A stretch of DNA of 64,000 nucleotides from SHLQ01 sp964517125 (GTDB lineage: Bacteria > Actinomycetota > Acidimicrobiia > Acidimicrobiales > SHLQ01), in NCBI GenBank assembly GCA_964517125.1, contig CAZFBD010000008.1:1-64000 (forward strand). The letters are read 5' to 3'. The notes beneath the pieces are model-generated. The model had not been told where the DNA came from, made no database searches, and saw only the letters and a program-made list of their open reading frames with translations. Below are positions 58,788-64,000 of the stretch, piece by piece (position 1 is the first letter of the stretch; every line of letters begins with the position of its first letter). A program made the position numbers and the translations under genes.

Positions 58788-59951
58788 ATGGCCGGATTTC
58801 GCGAACTGCTCGCCCAGACCCTCGAGTCGATCGACGAGACCGACATCGCTGGAGCAGCCGCCCTGCTCGACAGCGGGGCCACCCTTCTGGACGTCCGGGA
58901 ACCAGACGAGGTCGCCTCCGGTGCGATCTCCGATGCCATCTTCATTCCGCGCGGACTCATCGAGACATCGATCGAAGCCCAGATCCCAGACTCAGACACG
59001 AGCATCGTTGTGATGTGCGCAGGTGGTACCCGTTCGGCGTTTGCTGCGCGGACCCTCGCCGAGCTCGGGTACACCAACGTCGTCAGCATGGCTGGCGGGT
59101 TCAACGGCTGGAAGGACGAAGGTCAACCCTGGGGCGAGCCGGACACGCTCACGATCGAGCAGCGGGTCCGGTACCAACGGCACCTGAACCTGCCGGAAAT
59201 CGGCGAAGCCGGCCAGCAGCGACTTCTCGGCGCGAAAGTGCTGCTTCTTGGAGCTGGCGGGCTTGGTTCTCCGGCTGCCCTGTATCTCGCAGCCGCCGGG
59301 GTCGGGACGATCGGCATCGTCGACATGGACGTCGTGGACGAGTCCAACCTCCAACGGCAGGTGATCCACAACCTTGCTCGCGTCGGTCAGAAGAAGGTGG
59401 ACTCCGCTGCCGAAGCCATCCGCCTCCTCAACCCCGACGTGCAGGTTGTTGCCCACCCAGTTCGCCTCGACGCAACGAACGTGGCCCAGCTCATCGACGG
59501 CTACGACGTAATCGTGGACGGCGCCGACAACTTCCCGGCCCGCTACCTGCTCAATGATGCGTCGGTGAAGGCCGGCATCCCGATCGTGCATGGGTCCATC
59601 TTCCGGTTCGAGGGGCAGGTCAGCGTGTTCGACCCCCGGGTCGGACCCACCTACCGGGACATGCTCCCGACGCCGCCTCCACCAGAGATGGCGCCAAGCT
59701 GCGCCGAGGCGGGAGTGCTCGGAGTCCTTCCGGGCATCGTCGGCTGTCTCCAGGCCATCGAGGCCATCAAACTGCTGCTCGAACTGGGCGAACCGCTCAT
59801 TGGCCGGCTCCTCGTGTTCGACTCGCTCGACATGAACTTCAGCGAATACACACTTCAGGCCGACCCGAACAACCCCGTCACGTGGGAGCGTCGGGCCGAA
59901 GTGGAGATCGTGGAACTCGACGGCCTGTGTGCTCCCAAGATTGCGGGCTGA
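58788..59951 (+). CDS. Rhodanese-MoeB/ThiF fusion, sulfur-carrier adenylyltransferase
   Basis: This 387-aa protein has an N-terminal rhodanese domain (about 1-115: LLDVREPDEVASGAISDAIFIP, active-site loop VVMCAGGTRSAFAA with the persulfide cysteine). A MoeB/ThiF E1-like domain follows (YQRHLNLPEIGEAGQQRLLG, LLLGAGGLGSPAALYLAAAGVG, IVDMDVVDESNLQRQVIH, DGADNFPARYLLND, and SCAEAGVLGVLPGIVG with the conserved cysteine). It would adenylate and thiocarboxylate ubiquitin-like sulfur carriers for molybdopterin, thiamine or thiolation. The rhodanese is at the N terminus rather than the C terminus as in MoeZ/MOCS3. The start is ATG 58788. Confidence 0.92.
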   Translation: MAGFRELLAQTLESIDETDIAGAAALLDSGATLLDVREPDEVASGAISDAIFIPRGLIETSIEAQIPDSDTSIVVMCAGGTRSAFAARTLAELGYTNVVSMAGGFNGWKDEGQPWGEPDTLTIEQRVRYQRHLNLPEIGEAGQQRLLGAKVLLLGAGGLGSPAALYLAAAGVGTIGIVDMDVVDESNLQRQVIHNLARVGQKKVDSAAEAIRLLNPDVQVVAHPVRLDATNVAQLIDGYDVIVDGADNFPARYLLNDASVKAGIPIVHGSIFRFEGQVSVFDPRVGPTYRDMLPTPPPPEMAPSCAEAGVLGVLPGIVGCLQAIEAIKLLLELGEPLIGRLLVFDSLDMNFSEYTLQADPNNPVTWERRAEVEIVELDGLCAPKIAG

Positions 59952-59972
59952 CCACGAGTACGCTTACCGCCT

Positions 59973-61073
59973 GTGAAGGGTCTGATTCTCTCAGGTGGTG
60001 CAGGAACCCGGCTTCGGCCGATCACGCACACATCAGCAAAACAACTCGTACCGATCGCCAACAAGCCGATTCTCTTCTACGGAATCGAGGCCATGGTCTC
60101 GGCAGGCATCACCGAGATTGGCATCATCATCAGCCCCGAAACTGGCGGCGACATTCGTGATGGCGTCGGTGACGGTACCCGTTTCGGAGCCGCCGTCACG
60201 TATCTGGTGCAGGACGCTCCGCTAGGCCTTGCGCACTGTGTGCTCATCGCACGCGAGTTCCTCGGCGACGACGAGTTCGTGATGTACCTGGGTGACAACA
60301 TGCTGGAGCAGGACCTGGTGTCGTTCGTTGGCGAGTTCACGGCGCGACGTGCCGCACCCGAGCTCGGATCGGGGAGCGGCCCCGCCGCACAGATCCTCCT
60401 GGCCAAGGTCGAGGATCCCCGCTCGTTTGGTGTCGCAGAAGTGACCGACGAAGGTCGGGTCGTCCGCCTCGTCGAGAAACCCGAAAACCCGCCATCGGAC
60501 CTGGCGCTCGTCGGCGTGTACCTTTTCGACGCCGCCATCCACGACGCCGTCGCCGGCATCGATCCATCGCCGCGCGGCGAGCTCGAGATCACCGATGCCA
60601 TCCAGTGGCTCATCGACGAAGGACATGAAGTCGCCCACGACGTCCTTCGCGGCTGGTGGCTCGACACCGGCAAGAAGGACCCGCTGCTCGAGTGCAACAG
60701 ACTGGTGCTCGACACCGTTGTGCCCCGCATCGACGGCCACATCGACGACGCTTCACGGGTCGAAGGCCGCGTCGTGATCGAAGACGGTGCGCAAATCATC
60801 GGCTCAACCGTTCGTGGTCCCGCGGTCATCGGTGCTGGCGCCGTGGTGACGAACTCCTACATCGGTCCGTACTCCTCGGTGGCGTCCGGGTGCACGATCA
60901 CCAACGCCGAGCTCGACCATTCGGTCATCCTCGCCGACTCGTCGATCTCGAATGTTGCCCGGCTCACGGATTCGTTGATCGGCTCACATGTCGAGGTCGA
61001 CCGTGCCGCACACGTGCCAGCGGGTCTGCGTCTGATGCTGGGCGATCATTCACGAGTGGAGTTGGAGCAATAG
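59973..61073 (+). CDS. rmlA: Glucose-1-phosphate thymidylyltransferase, long form
   Basis: This 366-aa nucleotidyltransferase makes dTDP-glucose, the first step to dTDP-L-rhamnose. It has LILSGGAGTRLRPITHTSAKQLVPIANKP (pyrophosphorylase signature, about 4-32), MYLGDNMLEQDL (metal Asp), VEKPENPPSD and WWLDTGKKDPLLE. Beyond about residue 245 a left-handed beta-helix extension (RVVIEDGAQIIGSTVRGPAVIG) makes it the long archaeal/actinobacterial type rather than short RmlA of E. coli. GTG 59973 is the start. It overlaps rmlC by 1 bp (TAGTG). Confidence 0.94.
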   Translation: MKGLILSGGAGTRLRPITHTSAKQLVPIANKPILFYGIEAMVSAGITEIGIIISPETGGDIRDGVGDGTRFGAAVTYLVQDAPLGLAHCVLIAREFLGDDEFVMYLGDNMLEQDLVSFVGEFTARRAAPELGSGSGPAAQILLAKVEDPRSFGVAEVTDEGRVVRLVEKPENPPSDLALVGVYLFDAAIHDAVAGIDPSPRGELEITDAIQWLIDEGHEVAHDVLRGWWLDTGKKDPLLECNRLVLDTVVPRIDGHIDDASRVEGRVVIEDGAQIIGSTVRGPAVIGAGAVVTNSYIGPYSSVASGCTITNAELDHSVILADSSISNVARLTDSLIGSHVEVDRAAHVPAGLRLMLGDHSRVELEQ

Positions 61074-61639
61074 TGGCAAACCTCATCCCTTCAGAAACCA
61101 TCGACGGGGTCGTCGTGGTGGAACCCACGGTCCACGCCGATGAGCGCGGATACTTCATCGAGACCTACCGCCGCGAGTGGTTCGGCCTCGGCCGCGAGAT
61201 GATCCAGGGAAACCGTGGCAATCGGCAAGCCGGTTCCGTCGTGGGGTTGCACTACCACCTGCACCAGGCCGACTACTGGTACGTGCCGTCCGGGCATGCA
61301 CGGGTGGTTCTGCACGATCTTCGCGTCGGGTCGCCTACGGATGGAGCGACCCAGATGCTCGACATGGGTGAGATCGACGGTGCCGAGAACAACCATCTGG
61401 GCCTGTTCATCCCGCCCGGCGTTGCGCATGGGTTCTCGTCCATCACCGACTGCGTCATCACGTACCTCGTCGACGGCTACTACAACCCGGCGGATGAACT
61501 GGGCGTGGCGTGGGACGACCCGGCAATCGGCGCCGATTGGGGCCTCACCGACGCCATCCTGTCGCCCCGCGACGCCGCCAACCCCACACGGGACAACCTC
61601 GACCCCGGTCGAATCCCGTACGCCTCAATCAGAACCTGA
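61073..61639 (+). CDS. rmlC: dTDP-4-dehydrorhamnose 3,5-epimerase
   Basis: This 188-aa cupin enzyme has DGVVVVEPTVHADERGYFIETYR, VVGLHYHLHQADYW with the catalytic histidine, LFIPPGVAHGFSSITD and VTYLVDGYYNPADELGVAWDDP. It inverts C3 and C5 of the 4-keto sugar. GTG 61073 overlaps the rmlA stop, with GGAG just before. It is slightly atypical in having LHYHLHQADYW where many RmlC have LHFQ, so the exact sugar could differ. Confidence 0.92.
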   Translation: MANLIPSETIDGVVVVEPTVHADERGYFIETYRREWFGLGREMIQGNRGNRQAGSVVGLHYHLHQADYWYVPSGHARVVLHDLRVGSPTDGATQMLDMGEIDGAENNHLGLFIPPGVAHGFSSITDCVITYLVDGYYNPADELGVAWDDPAIGADWGLTDAILSPRDAANPTRDNLDPGRIPYASIRT

Positions 61640-61658
61640 CCGCCCTCGGGAGCATGCA

Positions 61659-62627
61659 ATGAAACTCTTCGTCACCGGCGCAGCCGGCTTCATCGGCTCG
61701 AACTATGTCCGTTGGCTCATGGCCAACACCGACCACGACATCACCGTGTTCGACGCCCTCACCTACGCCGGGAATCGGGCGAACCTCGCCGAGTTCGAGG
61801 ATTCGCCACGCTTCTCGTTCGTCCACGGCGACATCTGCAGCCGAGACGACGTCGACGCCGCCCTGCCCGGACATGATCGTGTGGTGCACTTCGCAGCAGA
61901 GTCGCACGTCGACCGCTCCATCATGGGGCCCGACGCCTTCATCACGACCAACGTGCTCGGTACGAACATCATGTGTGACCTTGCGGTGAAGCATGGCATC
62001 GAGAAGTTCCTGCACGTCTCCACCGATGAGGTCTACGGATCGATCGAGGACGGCAGTTTCGTCGAGACCGATTCGCTCGAACCACGCTCGCCGTACTCGG
62101 CATCGAAGGCCAGCAGCGACCTGGTGGCCCTCGCGTACCAGGAGACCTACGGGCTCCCGGTTGTGATCACTCGTTCGGCGAACCAGTTCGGTCCATGGCA
62201 GTTCCCCGAGAAGGTCATTCCGCTGTTCGTGACCAACCTGATCGACGGGCTGAAGGTTCCGTTGTACGGAGATGGACTGAACATTCGAGACTGGACATAC
62301 GTCGACGACAACTGTGCCGCCGTGCAAATGGTCCTCGACGATGGAACCGTTGGCGAGGTGTACAACATCGGTGCCGGCAATGAGAAGACCAACAAGGAAC
62401 TCACCCACGCAATCCTCGACCGGTGTGGAACTGATGCGTCGATGATCGAGTACGTCGAGGACCGCCTTGGCCACGACCGCAGGTACAGCATCGATACCAC
62501 GAAGATCCGCAGCATGGGATGGGCTCCCCAGACGAGCTTTGAAGACGCCCTCGACGAAACGGTCGCGTGGTACACGAACAACCGGGCCTGGTGGGAGCCG
62601 CTGAAGGCATCGGTGAAGAACCGCTGA
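61659..62627 (+). CDS. rmlB: dTDP-glucose 4,6-dehydratase
   Basis: This 322-aa extended SDR has the NAD motif FVTGAAGFIGSNYVRWLM at the start, then HFAAESHVDRSI, HVSTDEVYGSIEDG (catalytic Asp-Glu), SPYSASKASSDLVALAY (Tyr and Lys), and RDWTYVDDNCAA. It forms dTDP-4-keto-6-deoxyglucose. GGGAG upstream supports the ATG at 61659. It is the third gene of the rmlA-C-B-D operon. Confidence 0.95.
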   Translation: MKLFVTGAAGFIGSNYVRWLMANTDHDITVFDALTYAGNRANLAEFEDSPRFSFVHGDICSRDDVDAALPGHDRVVHFAAESHVDRSIMGPDAFITTNVLGTNIMCDLAVKHGIEKFLHVSTDEVYGSIEDGSFVETDSLEPRSPYSASKASSDLVALAYQETYGLPVVITRSANQFGPWQFPEKVIPLFVTNLIDGLKVPLYGDGLNIRDWTYVDDNCAAVQMVLDDGTVGEVYNIGAGNEKTNKELTHAILDRCGTDASMIEYVEDRLGHDRRYSIDTTKIRSMGWAPQTSFEDALDETVAWYTNNRAWWEPLKASVKNR

Positions 62628-62628
62628 C

Positions 62629-63474
62629 ATGCGCATTCTTCTCACGGGAGCCGGGGGGCAACTCGGAACCGATGTCATCGCTGCGGCCGCATCCCGTTCC
62701 GAAATCGACCTGACGCCACTGACCCGGGCCCAGCTCGACATCACCGATCGCATCGCCGTCTTCGATGTTGTTCAAGCCGCAGACCCCGATGTCGTCATTC
62801 ATGCCGCGGCCTACACCGCCGTGGATGATGCCGAATCCGACGCCGAAGCCGCTGCGCAGATCAACGATGTTGGAACGAAACACGTGGTCGAGTCCGCAGC
62901 CCGGGTTGGGGCCCGCGTGGTCTACGTGTCCACCGACTATGTCTTCGATGGGTCGAAGTCAACTCCGTATGTGGAGTCCGACGAACCGAACCCGGCGTCG
63001 GTGTATGGCGCCACAAAGCTTGCGGGCGAGCAGCACGTGGGTGCGGACGGTCTGGTGGTGCGCACCAGCTGGGTCTGTGGAGCGAACGGCGCAAACATGG
63101 TGAAGACGATCCTTCGAGCGGCGGCCAACCACCCGCAACTCACGTTTGTGGACGACCAGATTGGCAAGCCGACCTTCACCGCAGACCTTGCTCACGCATT
63201 GCTCACGCTCGCACAACGCAACGACACCGGAATCATGCACGTCACGAACGAGGGCGTGGTCAGCTGGTACGAGTTCTGTCGGGACGTACTCACGGCAGCA
63301 GGACTCGACCCCGAGCGTGTCACGGCGTGCACCACCGCCGAGCTGCAGCCGCCGCGACCGGCGCCGCGGCCAGCGAACTCGGTACTCGACAATACGCGGT
63401 TCGACGCGCTCGGGATTCCGTTGCTACGAGACTTTCGTGCGCCCTTGGCCGAGACCGTGGCGGCGCTGATCTGA
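62629..63474 (+). CDS. rmlD: dTDP-4-dehydrorhamnose reductase
   Basis: This 281-aa SDR completes dTDP-L-rhamnose. It has ILLTGAGGQLGTDVIAAA, VVIHAAAYTAVDDAESD, VYVSTDYVFDGSKSTPYVESD, VYGATKLAGEQHV (Tyr-x3-Lys) and VVRTSWVCGANGANMVKTIL. It starts 1 bp after rmlB ends, making a complete four-gene pathway in one transcript. Rhamnose is presumably used by the nearby glycosyltransferases (inference). Confidence 0.95.
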   Translation: MRILLTGAGGQLGTDVIAAAASRSEIDLTPLTRAQLDITDRIAVFDVVQAADPDVVIHAAAYTAVDDAESDAEAAAQINDVGTKHVVESAARVGARVVYVSTDYVFDGSKSTPYVESDEPNPASVYGATKLAGEQHVGADGLVVRTSWVCGANGANMVKTILRAAANHPQLTFVDDQIGKPTFTADLAHALLTLAQRNDTGIMHVTNEGVVSWYEFCRDVLTAAGLDPERVTACTTAELQPPRPAPRPANSVLDNTRFDALGIPLLRDFRAPLAETVAALI

Positions 63475-63475
63475 C

Positions 63476-63492
63476 GCTGAGGCGACCTCAGC
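63476..63492. terminator. Hairpin between convergent rmlD and small membrane protein genes
   Basis: GCTGAGG (63476-63482) and CCTCAGC (63486-63492) pair perfectly around CGA, immediately after the rmlD stop and overlapping the stop codon of the convergent gene at 63488. The symmetry would serve both directions. There is no T tract. Confidence 0.5.
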
Positions 63493-63694
63493 CGTCGGAG
63501 TGATCCTCGTCGGAGTGCTCTTCATCGGAGTGATCCTCGCCATGGTCTTCGCTGTGACCCTGGGTTCGTCCATCGACTGCATCAGCGGTGGCAATGCTTG
63601 CGCCGCCCACGATCACGAGAGAGAAGATGAGCGCAAAGATCGCGCCTTTCCATCCGTGGTTCACCTCGGGTACAGGTTCTGGGCTTCCAGCCAT
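63488..63694 (-). CDS. Small membrane protein with His/Asp/Glu-rich tail
   Basis: This 68-aa protein has a short Pro-rich N terminus (MAGSPEPVPEVNHGWKG), one membrane span (AIFALIFSLVIVGGASIATA, about 18-37), and a C-terminal tail of about 25 residues made almost only of His, Ser, Asp and Glu (GHSEDHGEDHSDEEHSDEDH). The tail is a plausible metal-binding or charge-rich sensor segment. GGAG 6 nt before the ATG at 63694 supports the start. Its coding DNA contains repeats of a TCGGAGTG-like unit. Family unknown. Confidence 0.65.
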   Translation of the reverse strand: MAGSPEPVPEVNHGWKGAIFALIFSLVIVGGASIATADAVDGRTQGHSEDHGEDHSDEEHSDEDHSDG

Positions 63695-63811
63695 GGGGGA
63701 CTCCTCTGCAGTCGAACACCGTAAGGATATCAGCGGCGATCTGACGCGCTGCGACGTGACCGCTAGCGTTGTTTCGCGGCCGGTTCGTTCACACAGGAGC
63801 ACATTCGCCAC

Positions 63812-64000
63812 ATGCAACAGGTACGGAGCGCGCTTGCGCTCGTTGTGTCCGCCGGACTCCTTGCGACGCTGACAGCGTCGGCAGTGGGGGCGCAGGACCT
63901 TGACGGTCCGCAGAACGACGCCGAGACCGTGGTGATCGATGGCCACGGCTGGGGCCATGGACGTGGCATGGGCCAGTACGGATCCCTCGGCTATGCCGTG
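63812..64000 (+). CDS. SpoIID/LytB-domain protein (cut by window end)
   Basis: The first 63 codons are visible: a signal peptide (MQQVRSALALVVSAGLLATL...GAQ, about 27 residues), then VVIDGHGWGHGRGMGQYGSL, the diagnostic SpoIID start motif. SpoIID-type proteins are extracytoplasmic peptidoglycan-remodelling lytic enzymes. In actinobacteria, non-sporulation members are common. CAGGAGC lies about 12 nt upstream of the ATG at 63812. Confidence 0.85.
   Translation, partial: MQQVRSALALVVSAGLLATLTASAVGAQDLDGPQNDAETVVIDGHGWGHGRGMGQYGSLGYAV

Overview
The window reads as chromosomal DNA of a high-GC actinobacterium, most plausibly an Acidimicrobiia-type lineage. This rests on a homodimeric AceE-type pyruvate dehydrogenase, an actinobacterial multi-lipoyl E2, a Ku/LigD-polymerase locus, DUF4012, DUF5522 and DUF427 proteins, frequent GTG starts and many 4-bp ATGA/GTGA overlaps. 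It is a draft or metagenome scaffold: three runs of exactly 100 N (16662-16761, 35845-35944, 50857-50956) are stand-in gaps of unknown true length. I saw no rRNA, tRNA, CRISPR array, insertion sequence or phage gene. No gene-free stretch exceeds about 215 bp apart from the N runs.

Layout. (1) 1-4906: housekeeping genes: aceE (cut by the left edge), rnhA, a DUF427 protein, an SRPBCC protein and a TIGR01777-type epimerase. (2) 4946-31894: a surface-polysaccharide superlocus. It holds a nucleotide-sugar dehydrogenase, an LPXTG protein, a DUF4012 membrane protein, a CapD/PglF-like dehydratase, a secreted beta-propeller protein, a PglD-like acetyltransferase, a PglC/WcaJ-like initiating transferase, a GalE-like epimerase, an ABC exporter, seven glycosyltransferase or pyruvyltransferase-type genes, a polysaccharide deacetylase, a Wzz/BY-kinase, a Wzy-like membrane protein and a PqqD-HprK-like fusion. 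(3) 31881-33877: a GAF-GGDEF protein with a degenerate HD-GYP-like region, and a very small membrane ORF. (4) 33918-39234: lipoamide metabolism: lpd, E2, and lipB and lipA fused into one reading frame. With aceE at the left end, this covers most of the 2-oxoacid dehydrogenase machinery and its cofactor supply. (5) 39306-42469: an M24 peptidase, an acyltransferase-3 and a membrane protein. (6) 42570-47549: a tightly packed run of Ku, a stand-alone LigD polymerase domain, an HEXXH membrane protein, an isochorismatase-like hydrolase, an amidinotransferase-fold hydrolase and a RarD-like transporter. (7) 47521-53960: DUF805 protein, Ung, leucyl aminopeptidase, GNAT, a pseudokinase-N-lobe-like membrane protein cut by a gap, a DUF5522/cobalamin-binding-like fusion, a CPVC membrane protein and a conserved hypothetical. 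(8) 54157-59951: two glycosyltransferases, a Stealth-like protein, a sirtuin, a palindromic repeat and a rhodanese-MoeB fusion. (9) 59973-63474: the complete dTDP-L-rhamnose set rmlA-C-B-D, then a His/Asp-rich small membrane protein and the start of a SpoIID-domain protein.

How they work together. The polysaccharide genes form a recognisable lipid-linked assembly line: sugar-nucleotide modification (CapD/PglF-like, PglD-like, epimerase, dehydrogenase, rhamnose set), an initiating phosphosugar transferase, chain-extending glycosyltransferases, an ABC-type flippase candidate, and a Wzz/kinase plus Wzy-like pair for chain length and polymerisation. The most unusual points are the LipB-LipA fusion with a hairpin-forming repeat linker and no ordinary start codon, the PqqD-like/HprK-like fusion closing the BY-kinase operon, an N-lobe-only pseudokinase-like membrane protein, and several strong hairpins placed on start or stop codons.
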